Below, in pieces: positions 18,037 through 24,761 of a stretch of 64,000 bases of DNA (the stretch's first letter is position 1; every line of letters begins with the position of its first letter). Origin of the DNA: JASHPR01 sp963729365 (GTDB taxonomy: Bacteria > Actinomycetota > Actinomycetes > Streptosporangiales > Streptosporangiaceae); assembly GCA_963729365.1 (NCBI GenBank), contig CAVSNQ010000022.1, forward strand, positions 806,001-870,000, in the 5' to 3' direction. Both the position numbers and the translations under genes were made by a program. A model generated the notes under the pieces. That model saw only the letters and a list, made by a program, of their open reading frames with translations, was not told where the DNA came from and made no database searches.

Positions 18037-18804
18037 TCAGCTACGCGGCCGAGGCATGACAACATCACCGACATGGATACGGCCGGGGCGGAGGATTTCG
18101 CACCAGACGCCGAAGGTGATGTCGTTCTGGCCGCGCAGCCGGGCCAGCGCATGCAGTATGCGCGCATCAGTGGCGCCTGATTCCGGGTTACGTGTCGTGA
18201 CCACGCAGCGCGGCACGGGGGCAATGACGCGCAGGATGACCTTGCCGATAGTCACCTTCTGCCCGCGCCAGCCGTGTTCGGCCCACGCGTCAGTGCCCGT
18301 GATCGTGATAGTCATGCGGAACCGTCGCCAGTCGGGAGCCGTGCAATTGAACTCCGGGGCGAGTGCTTGAAGTGATGCTTCGGACATCAGCGTCACGGGC
18401 TGGTCATCGCTACCGATGTGCTCCGGCGCCCGTTTGAACAGGTGCACGGCCCGGCCCAGGTAGCCGGACAGCGCGGCGCTGAGCGGCCCGGGGATGATCC
18501 ACCCGGGTATCTCCCGCCCGTCATACATTCGGGTGGTCGCGTGAGCCCCGGGCTCGGGTGTGTCATGGACGACATCGCCGTCCGGGAAGGCCAATGTCAG
18601 GACGTTTCGTACCCGGTTCCAGATAGGTTCGACTTGCAGCAGCGCCGGGGCGTGGCTGGTCAGCAATAGCTTGCCGTCATCCCCGATGACCAGGAATTCA
18701 CGATCGCCTGTTACCCCGTGACGCTCAAGCTGGACCTCGCCGGTGCGCTGCAGCCGCATGCCCTTGACCGGCGCGATTGATAGCTGGGAAACGGTAACCG
18801 GCAT
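18037..18804 (-). CDS. MOSC domain protein
   Basis: 255 residues with the N-terminal beta-barrel (LSIAPVKGM, GDREFLVI) and a C-terminal MOSC domain whose conserved cysteine lies in PVPRCVVTTRNPESG. MOSC proteins handle sulfur or molybdenum cofactor, as in YcbX/YiiM and mARC-type reduction of N-hydroxylated compounds. ATG 18804 is preferred over 18810 because GGGAGG then lies six bases upstream. A longer in-frame start would run antisense through the dehydrogenase fragment at 18841 and is rejected. The gene begins only 36 bp from that fragment, near a recombination joint. Confidence 0.85.
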   Translation of the reverse strand: MPVTVSQLSIAPVKGMRLQRTGEVQLERHGVTGDREFLVIGDDGKLLLTSHAPALLQVEPIWNRVRNVLTLAFPDGDVVHDTPEPGAHATTRMYDGREIPGWIIPGPLSAALSGYLGRAVHLFKRAPEHIGSDDQPVTLMSEASLQALAPEFNCTAPDWRRFRMTITITGTDAWAEHGWRGQKVTIGKVILRVIAPVPRCVVTTRNPESGATDARILHALARLRGQNDITFGVWCEILRPGRIHVGDVVMPRPRS

Positions 18805-18840
18805 TCTCATACCTCCCGCCGCCGACGGTAACAGCCTGGT

Positions 18841-19239
18841 GGCATCCTGCATCCCGAGGACCTGTCGGTGGTGGTGGCCTCGAACCTGCACGCCGACATC
18901 CTGTCCGACCTGGGCTCGGCCATCGCAGGCAGCCTCGGGCTGGCCGCGAGCGCCAACCTCAACCCCGAGCGTCGCTTCCCCAGCATGTTCGAGTCCGTGC
19001 ACGGTTCTGCTCCTGACATCGCCGGCCGCGGTATCAGTAACCCGATCGGCGCTATCGCCAGCGGCGCGCTGATGCTGGATCACCTCGGCCGGCACCAGGA
19101 CGCCCGCCGGGTCGAGGCCGCGATCGCGGTCACGACCGCGGCGGGCCACCTCACCCGCGATGTCGGCGGCACCGCAGGCACCGCCGAGGTCACCGACGCC
19201 ATCATCGAGGCCCTGCGCGCAGGCGCGGTCACCTCCTGA
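18841..19239 (+). pseudogene. 3' half of an isopropylmalate/tartrate dehydrogenase gene
   Basis: Encodes the C-terminal 132 residues of a beta-decarboxylating dehydrogenase: NLHADILSDLGSAIAGSLG, ANLNPERRFPSMFE and VHGSAPDIAGRGISNP are textbook family sequence. The N-terminal part with the nucleotide and substrate arginines is gone; the frame starts abruptly at 18841 with GILHPEDL. It lacks a proper start and cannot be an active enzyme alone. The 3' end runs directly into a decayed J-domain tail. Confidence 0.85.
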
Positions 19240-19254
19240 CCGGCGCCGGAACCG

Positions 19255-19372
19255 GCCGCCGTGGCTGCCGCAGGTCCGCATCCGGCGGCTTCCGCCCGGG
19301 TCACCGGCGTGGCCACGTAGCTAGTGCTGACTGCCTGCCATGACCTTGCTCCCCGCGGCAGGCACTGACTTT
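19255..19372 (+). pseudogene. decayed 3' tail of a J-domain gene, overlapping the 3' end of whiB7
   Basis: About 118 bases resembling 3780-3893 of the intact J-domain gene, including GCCGCCGTGGCTGCCGC and TCACCGGCGTGGCCAC. In the original frame it now has an in-frame TAG (GVAT then stop). Read in the opposite direction its right half supplies the last codons of the WhiB7-like gene. Confidence 0.75.
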
Positions 19373-19635
19373 CGCGGCCGCCCGCGGGGTCGCTTGTCCG
19401 GGGCGATCACGCCGCGCAGGAACAGCGCGCCGCCCCAGACGCCGTATGGCTCGGCGCGCTGCAGCGCCCCGGCCAGGCAGGCTGACCGCACCGGGCAGAT
19501 GCCGCACAGCGCCTTCGCGCGACGGATGTCCTCGGGCGCCTCGGCGAAGAACAGCTCCGGATCGGTGCTGCAGGGCAGCTGCTGGACGGCAGCTCGCTGC
19601 GGCTTCCCCCGGCCCGCGTACATCGCGGAGTACAT
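19321..19635 (-). CDS. whiB7: WhiB7-like iron-sulfur transcription factor
   Basis: 104 residues with the four iron-sulfur cysteines of WhiB proteins (Cys22, Cys44, Cys47, Cys53), the beta-turn EPYGVWGG (62-69) and an AT-hook RGRPRK (84-89). The AT-hook and this turn distinguish WhiB7, which binds the primary sigma factor and switches on intrinsic antibiotic resistance genes. GGGAGGAATCG precedes the ATG. Residues from about 90 on are encoded antisense to a decayed J-domain tail, so the C-terminus appears to have been replaced. A 57-codon ORF lies 30 bp upstream and may serve as the leader that WhiB7 genes are known to have. Confidence 0.85.
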   Translation of the reverse strand: MYSAMYAGRGKPQRAAVQQLPCSTDPELFFAEAPEDIRRAKALCGICPVRSACLAGALQRAEPYGVWGGALFLRGVIAPDKRPRGRPRKSVPAAGSKVMAGSQH

Positions 19636-19665
19636 CGATTCCTCCCTGCTCGGCCCGCCATCAGG

Positions 19666-19839
19666 TCATGAATGCGCCGTGCGCCGGGCGAGCCGCGCGC
19701 CTGCGCGGGATGCCGCGTGGACGGATCGGGCGCCGACCCGCGCGCTGCGGGCCCGCCTGACCCGAGACGCGCTGTTCGCTTCCCGGCGCAGATCATTGGC
19801 GTGTTCGACGGCCATGCGCTGCAGTTGGTAGGGATACAT
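19666..19839 (-). CDS. small basic protein / leader ORF upstream of whiB7
   Basis: A 57-residue ORF preceded by an ideal AGGAGGACCAG ribosome-binding site. It begins MYPYQLQRMAVEHANDLRR and continues as a very basic, Arg- and Ala-rich helix. Its stop is 30 bp before the whiB7 ATG, in the same direction. Similar short proteins (aromatic start, xxDLRREA, then Arg-rich tail) are frequent in actinomycetes, often alone; here the position also suggests a translated leader controlling whiB7. Confidence 0.55.
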   Translation of the reverse strand: MYPYQLQRMAVEHANDLRREANSASRVRRARSARVGARSVHAASRAGARLARRTAHS

Positions 19840-20036
19840 CTGGTCCTCCTAGGTCCGGGCCGCCCTCGGCCTGGTGCCTTCGAGGCTCGTCGTAAGACCC
19901 GGTGCACCGCATCGGGCAGACGCCTTATCTCTGCGCCGGCGGCGCCTTAGGCATCTGCGTGCCCAGGTCGTGCCAGCTACGCCCAGACTTTGACATCAGG
20001 CTCGAGACTGGCGCAGCGCGGTGGTGGTGGTGCGGG

Positions 20037-20279
20037 GCGAGGCGGGGCTATGACCCGGAAGGCGGCTACGGTCACCGCGACCATGTGAAGGTGCACCAGG
20101 TAGGTGCCCGGGCCGCCCAGATGACGGGTACTCGAGTGTTGGAGGCGACCGTGCCCCGCGAGCTAGTGGCCCGGCTGTTTGGCCCGGTGCGCCTGCTCAG
20201 GCTGGTGGTCCGCCACGACCCGCGCGAAATCCGCGCTTCGTTCAGCCGCCACATTCTCCAGGCGGCACCGCGCGAGTAA
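20037..20279 (+). pseudogene. 3' fragment of a PIG-L (LmbE-like) deacetylase gene
   Basis: The frame reads YDPEGGYGHRDHVKVHQVGARAA and onward to LVARLFGP and the stop at 20279. GGYGHxDHxxVH is the second zinc-ligand region of GlcNAc-PI/mycothiol-type deacetylases. The N-terminal PHPDD zinc motif and half of the fold are missing, and no start is visible. It is a gene remnant, not a functional deacetylase. Confidence 0.65.
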
Positions 20280-20291
20280 CCACGATTCGGG

Positions 20292-20864
20292 TCACACGTG
20301 CTCCAGGGCCATGACCACGGTGGTACCGGGCTCGAGCGCATCGCAGATGTGCGGGATGTCGCCCGGATACGCGATGTAATCGCCCGGTCCCAGCTCGACG
20401 GGCTGCTCGGCGGGGCCGACGAGCGCCCGCCCGGAGCCGATGACCGCGTGCTCCACGGTGCCCGGCGTGTGCGGGTCGGACTCGCGCGGCGGGCCCGGTT
20501 CCACGCGCAGCAGGTAGATGTCCCTTCGCGCGTTCGGCGGGCAGGACGCCAGCAGGGTGGCCACGTAGTGGGCGCGCTCGGACGCCACCGCGGCGCCCTC
20601 GCCGCGGCGCAGCACGGTCACCCGGGGGCGGGACGGGTGGTCGACCAGCCGGCTGAACGGCACGTCCAGCGCGACGCTCAGCGCCCACAGCGTCTCCAGG
20701 CTCGGGTTACCCGCGCCGGACTCCAGCTGGGACAGCGTGGACTTGGCGATCCCGGCGGACCTGGCCAGCTCGGACAGGGACAGCCCGGCGCGCTCGCGCT
20801 CGCCGCGGATCGAGGCCGCGATGCGGCCAAGCGGAGGGCGGGCGGCAGCCTGCTCCATCATCAT
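20292..20864 (-). CDS. XRE-family regulator with C-terminal cupin
   Basis: 190 residues: an N-terminal XRE helix-turn-helix (about 15-70; LSLSELARSAGIAKSTLSQLESG) joined to a cupin barrel (about 110-185; HTPGTVEHAVI, LGPGDYIAYPGDIPH). Proteins of this layout sense a small molecule in the cupin and often control a neighbouring transporter. It is divergent from azlCD. Two exact GTTCG-n6-CGAAC dyads and one degenerate dyad lie in or next to the intergenic region, the degenerate one three bases before its ATG. Autoregulation and control of azlCD are therefore likely. Three consecutive ATGs open the frame. Confidence 0.85.
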   Translation of the reverse strand: MMMEQAAARPPLGRIAASIRGERERAGLSLSELARSAGIAKSTLSQLESGAGNPSLETLWALSVALDVPFSRLVDHPSRPRVTVLRRGEGAAVASERAHYVATLLASCPPNARRDIYLLRVEPGPPRESDPHTPGTVEHAVIGSGRALVGPAEQPVELGPGDYIAYPGDIPHICDALEPGTTVVMALEHV

Positions 20865-20866
20865 CT

Positions 20867-20882
20867 GTTCGCTCCATCGGTC
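20867..20882. promoter_or_regulatory. degenerate operator dyad before the XRE-cupin gene
   Basis: GTTCG-n6-CGGTC, three bases upstream of the regulator's ATG and exactly 20 bp (two helical turns) from the perfect dyad at 20887. Confidence 0.45.
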
Positions 20883-20886
20883 AGGC

Positions 20887-20902
20887 GTTCGCCTTGACGA
20901 AC
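20887..20902. promoter_or_regulatory. operator dyad overlapping the azlC -35 element
   Basis: GTTCG-CCTTGA-CGAAC, a perfect 5-6-5 inverted repeat. It covers the TTGACG -35 element, so a bound regulator would block RNA polymerase. Confidence 0.7.
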
Positions 20903-20923
20903 AAAGTCAGCCGTGTTCATAAT
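20894..20923 (+). promoter_or_regulatory. azlC promoter
   Basis: TTGACG (20894-20899), an 18-base spacer and CATAAT (20918-20923), followed by seven bases and the ATG at 20931. This is the best sigma-70-type promoter in the window and predicts a leaderless azlC message. Confidence 0.7.
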
Positions 20924-20930
20924 ACCGGCT

Positions 20931-21638
20931 ATGCGTTCGATTTGGCGAACACTGGACCGCCGGCTACAGCGCGACATCGCTCTGGTGGCCCTGGCCGACG
21001 GCGTGGTCGGGGTGTCCTTCGGCGCGATCGCCGTCTCCGGCGGCCAGCCGGCCTGGGTTCCGCTGGCCATGTCGCCGGCGGTGTTCGCCGGCGGGGCGCA
21101 GTTCGCCGCGCTCTACATTGTGCTGGGCGGCGGCGGCGCGGCCGCGGCGGTGGTCGCCGGGCTGGTACTCAACGCGCGGTTGCTGCCGTTCGGCTTCGCC
21201 ATCGCTGACGTGCTGGACATGCGCTGGCCGGCCAGGCTGCTCGGCAGCCAGGTGCTCGTCGACGAGTCGGTGGCGTTCGCGCTGACGCAGCGGGAACCGG
21301 CCCGCCGCCGGGCCGCGTTCCTGGCCTGCGGCGCGCTGCTGTTCGTGGTGTGGAATCTCGGTACCGTGCTGGGGGTCCTGGCCGGGCGGGCGGTCGGCAA
21401 CCCGGACGCGCTCGGGCTCGACGCAGCCTCGCCGATGGTGCTGCTGGCGCTGGTGCTGCCGACGCTGCGGGACCCGCGGGCCCGCTGGGCCGCGCTGCTC
21501 GGCGCGGCCATCGCCCTGGCCGGCAGCCCGTTCCTGCCGGGCGGGATACCTGTGCTGCTCGCCCTGCTCGGCCTGGTCGCCGTGGTCAGGCCGGGCGCCG
21601 GCGGCCGCACCCGGCCGAGGGCGGAGGGCCGGGCGTGA
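20931..21638 (+). CDS. azlC: AzlC-family branched-chain amino acid exporter, large subunit
   Basis: 235 residues with about six or seven membrane helices and the AzlC features GVVGVSFG, SPAVFAGGAQFAA and ARLLPFG. Together with the small AzlD subunit it forms a transporter that exports branched-chain amino acids in characterised members. ATG 20931 is chosen because CATAAT ends seven bases before it; the in-frame start at 20913 would lie upstream of the predicted transcript start. It overlaps azlD by GTGA. A second regulator dyad lies just inside the gene. Confidence 0.85.
   Translation: MRSIWRTLDRRLQRDIALVALADGVVGVSFGAIAVSGGQPAWVPLAMSPAVFAGGAQFAALYIVLGGGGAAAAVVAGLVLNARLLPFGFAIADVLDMRWPARLLGSQVLVDESVAFALTQREPARRRAAFLACGALLFVVWNLGTVLGVLAGRAVGNPDALGLDAASPMVLLALVLPTLRDPRARWAALLGAAIALAGSPFLPGGIPVLLALLGLVAVVRPGAGGRTRPRAEGRA
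20935..20950. promoter_or_regulatory. second exact operator dyad, inside the start of azlC
   Basis: GTTCG-ATTTGG-CGAAC, with the same arms as the dyad at 20887, beginning four bases after the first base of the azlC start codon and 48 bp downstream of that dyad. A downstream site could act as a roadblock or stabilise looping. Confidence 0.65.
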
Positions 21639-21943
21639 CCGTGCTGGCCATCCTGCTGCTCGCCGCCGGAACCTACGCGTTCCGGCTGTGCGGACCCCTG
21701 CTGCACGGGCGGATCGAGCTGTCCGAGCGGGTCCGGTGGGTGCTGTCGGTGTCCGCGACCGTGCTGCTGTGCGCACTGGTCGCGACGTCGGCGCTCACCG
21801 TCGGCCACGGCTTCGCGGGCTGGGCCCGGCCAACGGGCGTGCTGGTCGGCGGCGTGCTGGCGGCCCGGGGAGCGCCGTTCCTGGTCGCGGTGATAGCGGC
21901 GGTGGTCACTACCGCGGTGCTGCGGCTGCTGGGCGTGAGCTGA
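21635..21943 (+). CDS. azlD: AzlD-family small subunit of the amino acid exporter
   Basis: 102 residues with three to four membrane helices and the AzlD pattern (TYAFRLCGPLL near the N-terminus, RGAPFLVAV near the C-terminus). It starts with GTG at 21635 inside the azlC stop (GTGA overlap), so the two subunits are made in coupled fashion. Its partner is AzlC and it acts in the cytoplasmic membrane. Expression should follow azlC and the XRE-cupin regulator. Confidence 0.85.
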   Translation: MTVLAILLLAAGTYAFRLCGPLLHGRIELSERVRWVLSVSATVLLCALVATSALTVGHGFAGWARPTGVLVGGVLAARGAPFLVAVIAAVVTTAVLRLLGVS

Positions 21944-21980
21944 GCGCGGCGGGGCGAGCTGGGCCGCGCTAGCGGCCGGG

Positions 21981-22868
21981 TTAGCCCGGATCCGGGCCGG
22001 TGGCCACGGGCCGGCTGGGATCGGCGGTCCAGCCGGACCAGGAGCCGATGTAGAGGGCGGCCGGAACGCCGGCCAGCGTGAGCGCCAGCACCTCATGCGC
22101 GGCGGTGACGCCGGAACCGCAGTACGCACCGACGGCGGCCGCGCTGGATGCACCGGACGGGCCGGTCGTGATGCCCAGACCGGCGAACCGCTGTCTCAGC
22201 TCGGCCGGGGGCAGGAACCGGCCGTCCGCGCCGACGTTGGCGGCGGTCGGCGCGCTCAGCGCCCCCGGGATATGGCCGGCCACCGGGTCGACCGGCTCGG
22301 CCTCGCCGCGGTACCGCTCCCCCGCCCTCGCGTCGAGCAGCACGCCGGACCTGGCCAGCGCGGCGGCATTGGCCGCGTCCAGCACCGGAAGCTGACCAGG
22401 GGCCGCGGTGAAGTCTCCCGCGGTGACGACAGGCTCATCCGCGGTGACCGGCTGCCCGGCCGCGGCCCAGGCCCGGAAGCCGCCGTCGAGGACCCGCACC
22501 CGATCGTGGCCGAAATAACGCAGCATCCACCAGGCCCGGGCGGCGATGGTCGAGTCGCCGTCGTCGTAGGTGACGACCGGGCGAGCCGTCCCGACGCCGG
22601 CCCGGCGCATTGCCGCCTCGAAGTCGGCGGCGGCCGGGAGGGGGTGCCTGCCCCCGGCGCCCGGCGGGCCGGCCAGGTCGGTGTCCAGGTCCACGTAGAC
22701 GGCCCCGGGCAGATGGCCCGCCCGGTAGCTGTCGATTCCGGGAGGGCCGCCCAGCCGCCAGCGGACGTCGAGCAGGACCGGGGCCGCGCCGCTGGCCAGC
22801 TCGCTGGCCAGCGACTCGACGTCGATCAGCGGGGCGGTGGTTGGCGGTGGCGGCCGGCCGGCGTTCAT
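21981..22868 (-). CDS. sulfurtransferase, thiosulfate / 3-mercaptopyruvate type
   Basis: 295 residues with tandem rhodanese domains. The N-terminal inactive domain contains LLDVRWRLGGPPG and HLPGAVYVDLDTDLAGPPG; the C-terminal domain has the active-site loop YCGSGVTA. The CGSGVTA loop points to 3-mercaptopyruvate sulfurtransferase rather than classical rhodanese. ATG 22868 is chosen because conserved sequence begins soon after it. A DnaA box lies only five bases upstream of this ATG. It is last in a minus-strand series after a peroxiredoxin gene and may act in cytoplasmic sulfur and redox metabolism. Confidence 0.85.
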   Translation of the reverse strand: MNAGRPPPPTTAPLIDVESLASELASGAAPVLLDVRWRLGGPPGIDSYRAGHLPGAVYVDLDTDLAGPPGAGGRHPLPAAADFEAAMRRAGVGTARPVVTYDDGDSTIAARAWWMLRYFGHDRVRVLDGGFRAWAAAGQPVTADEPVVTAGDFTAAPGQLPVLDAANAAALARSGVLLDARAGERYRGEAEPVDPVAGHIPGALSAPTAANVGADGRFLPPAELRQRFAGLGITTGPSGASSAAAVGAYCGSGVTAAHEVLALTLAGVPAALYIGSWSGWTADPSRPVATGPDPG

Positions 22869-22872
22869 CCCT

Positions 22873-22945
22873 TGTGGATAACCTCTCACTCTCTGTGGAC
22901 AAGCCGAAGAGATCCGGTGGGTTTCCCGGGCCCGGCTGTGGACAA
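22873..22945 (-). promoter_or_regulatory. cluster of three DnaA boxes
   Basis: On the minus strand: TTATCCACA (22873-22881), TTGTCCACA (22894-22902) and TTGTCCACA (22937-22945), all in one orientation. The first is the classical DnaA box and the other two are the form preferred by high-GC actinomycetes. Centres are 21 and 43 bp apart, i.e. helically phased. dnaA, dnaN and an AT-rich unwinding region are absent, so this is not oriC; it could control the downstream gene or titrate DnaA. Confidence 0.65.
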
Positions 22946-22964
22946 ACGCGCGACCCGCCGGGTT

Positions 22965-23531
22965 TCAGCGCGCCTGCGCCCGCAGCCAGTCGAGGACCTC
23001 GGCGGCGTGCTGGTTCGGCGGGAACACCGGGTAGAAGACATGCTTGATCCGGCCCTGGTCCAGCACGAGCGTGAGCCGCTTGTAGCGGACCACGCCGTCG
23101 GCGGCCGTGAACGTCGGCAGCCGCAGCCGCTCGGCGAGCACCAGGCCGGAATCGGAGAGCAGCGGGAACGGCAACGCCAGCCAGGCCGCCTCGGCCTGCT
23201 CCGCCGTGCTCTGCACGGACAGGCCGAAGACCTGGGCCCCGAGCGCGGTCAGCTCCTCGTAGTGCTCGCGGAACCCCATCGACTCGGGGGTGCAGCCGCG
23301 GGCACCCGGTATGTCGTCCCACCCCTCGACGAGCGGCACCCCCGGCGTCCCGGTCATCGGGTAGACGTACACGATCGCGCGCGGGCCGAGCCGGGACAGG
23401 TCCACCGCCTCGCCGCTGGTGGCGGGCAGCGTGATCGACGGCATGACCGCGCCGGTCAGGTGCGCGGCCGCGCCGTCGTCCTCGGGCACCGGCAGGTCCG
23501 CCGGCAGCTGCTCGTAGTTCGCTGCAGTCAA
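22965..23531 (-). CDS. peroxiredoxin (AhpC/TSA-like), single cysteine
   Basis: 188 residues with a thioredoxin-fold redoxin domain: LPATSGEAVDLSRLG, IVYVYPMTGTPGVPLVEGW, GARGCTPESMGF and a C-terminal strand GRIKHVFYPVFPP. The peroxidatic cysteine is in RGCTPE; the second cysteine that many relatives have a few residues later is Met here, so it probably needs an external thiol such as thioredoxin or mycothiol. The start appears to be TTG at 23531 after AAAGGGGCGAAACT. A TATAAC-type sequence in the gap upstream could give it its own promoter. Confidence 0.8.
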   Translation of the reverse strand: MTAANYEQLPADLPVPEDDGAAAHLTGAVMPSITLPATSGEAVDLSRLGPRAIVYVYPMTGTPGVPLVEGWDDIPGARGCTPESMGFREHYEELTALGAQVFGLSVQSTAEQAEAAWLALPFPLLSDSGLVLAERLRLPTFTAADGVVRYKRLTLVLDQGRIKHVFYPVFPPNQHAAEVLDWLRAQAR

Positions 23532-23594
23532 AGTTTCGCCCCTTTCGCGGCCGACCGGGCGCCGGCGCCGCTGTGTTGGTTATACCGGTTCGCG

Positions 23595-24761
23595 TCACCC
23601 GGAGAACAGGGTCAGCAGCGGTACTGCCTGCTCCGCGGGGGTCAGCGAGCCGTGCATGCCGGTCAGCGCGGACTCCCGCGGCTCCGCCTTCGTGGCCACG
23701 ATCGCGTACGCGCCGACCGGGGCGGCGACCACGTCGCCGATCCGCGGCGCCAGCCACGGAGCCACCAGCCCGAACCAGCCCTCGGCGATCGCCTCGTCCC
23801 TTCCCGCGACCCACGCCCGGTGCCCGAGCACCTCGCGCCAGGCGGCCAGCACGTCCGCCGCCGCACCGGGCTCGGCGTAGACGTGCCGGGCCCGCGCGTC
23901 GCCGCCGAGCAGGGCCACGCCGTCGCGTAGCCCGGGCACCGTGTCCGCGTCGGTCCGGTCCTGGGCCGGCACGTCCACCATGCCGTGATCGGCCGTCACG
24001 TACAGCGCCGTTCCCGGCGGCAGCGCGCCCGCCAGATGCTCGGCGAGCCTGTCGACCTGCCCCAGGTCGTACCGCCAGGCATCCGACGAGCAGCCGAACC
24101 GGTGCCCGGTGGAATCAAGATCGCCGTGATACACCAGGGCCAGCGCCCGGTCCGAGCGCCGCAGCGCCGCCACGGCCTGTGCCGCAAGCGCGCCGAGCGT
24201 GTCGGCGGCCAGTACCTCGGCGCCACGCATGATCGCGGCCGAGAGCCCGGTCCTCCCCAGCCTGGATTGGGTCACGTAGAACGCGCCGGTCCCGGCCGCG
24301 GCGGCCCGCTCGAAGATGGTCGATCCCGGCTGCCAGGCCACCGGGTCCACCCGGGAATCCCACCGCAGCGCGTTAAGCAGCCTGCCCTCCCCCGGCACCG
24401 CCACCTGATAGCCCAGCACCCCGTGCTGCCCCGGCGGCCGCCCGGTCCCCAGCGACGCCAGGCTGGTCGCCGTCGTCGCCGGGAACCCCGCCGTCAGCGG
24501 CCGCCCGGCCACGCCCAGCTCAGACAAGAACGGCGCGGCCGCCGGATGCTCCCGCAGCAGCTCCCAGCCCAGGCCATCCACCACCAGCAGGCACACCCGG
24601 TCCGCATCCGGCAGCTGCAGCGGGTTCGGCTCCTTAGCCACCCCCAGCGACGCCAGCACCGACGTGGCCAGATCGGCCAGGCTGGACTCGCCGTAGCGCG
24701 GCAGCGTCGGCAGCGACGCCGGCAGATCGGTCAGCACGGACGGCCGTCCTTCGGTGGCCAT
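23595..24761 (-). CDS. alkaline-phosphatase-fold phosphodiesterase / nucleotide pyrophosphatase, copy 1
   Basis: 388 residues of the nucleotide pyrophosphatase/phosphodiesterase family. VCLLVVDGLGW (first metal Asp), GFPATTATSLASLGTG (nucleophile Thr), YHGDLDSTGH and VTADHGMVD supply the two-metal site. There is no clear signal peptide, so it is probably cytoplasmic. The ATG at 24761 overlaps the TAA of the GalT-like gene by one base. The N-terminal half is almost identical to copy 2 (24291-24739 against 26558-27006) while the C-terminal half has diverged. The substrate is probably a phosphodiester or nucleotide. Confidence 0.85.
   Translation of the reverse strand: MATEGRPSVLTDLPASLPTLPRYGESSLADLATSVLASLGVAKEPNPLQLPDADRVCLLVVDGLGWELLREHPAAAPFLSELGVAGRPLTAGFPATTATSLASLGTGRPPGQHGVLGYQVAVPGEGRLLNALRWDSRVDPVAWQPGSTIFERAAAAGTGAFYVTQSRLGRTGLSAAIMRGAEVLAADTLGALAAQAVAALRRSDRALALVYHGDLDSTGHRFGCSSDAWRYDLGQVDRLAEHLAGALPPGTALYVTADHGMVDVPAQDRTDADTVPGLRDGVALLGGDARARHVYAEPGAAADVLAAWREVLGHRAWVAGRDEAIAEGWFGLVAPWLAPRIGDVVAAPVGAYAIVATKAEPRESALTGMHGSLTPAEQAVPLLTLFSG

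Noticed and set aside
18037..19281. A 414-residue reading of the MOSC gene
   Set aside because: The extra N-terminal part is antisense to a recognisable dehydrogenase fragment; a ribosome-binding site fixes the start at 18804.
19902..20036. N-terminal part of a 125-residue protein joined to the PIG-L-like segment
   Set aside because: The first 45 residues show no family sequence or start signal; only the part from about 20037 has recognisable coding character.
22873..22945. Chromosomal origin of replication, because of the DnaA boxes
   Set aside because: Only three boxes, and no dnaA, dnaN, rpmH or AT-rich unwinding region in the neighbourhood.
22095..23930. A 611-codon plus-strand frame
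   Set aside because: Antisense to the sulfurtransferase, peroxiredoxin and phosphodiesterase genes; Arg/Gly/Pro-rich composition typical of GC-rich shadow frames.
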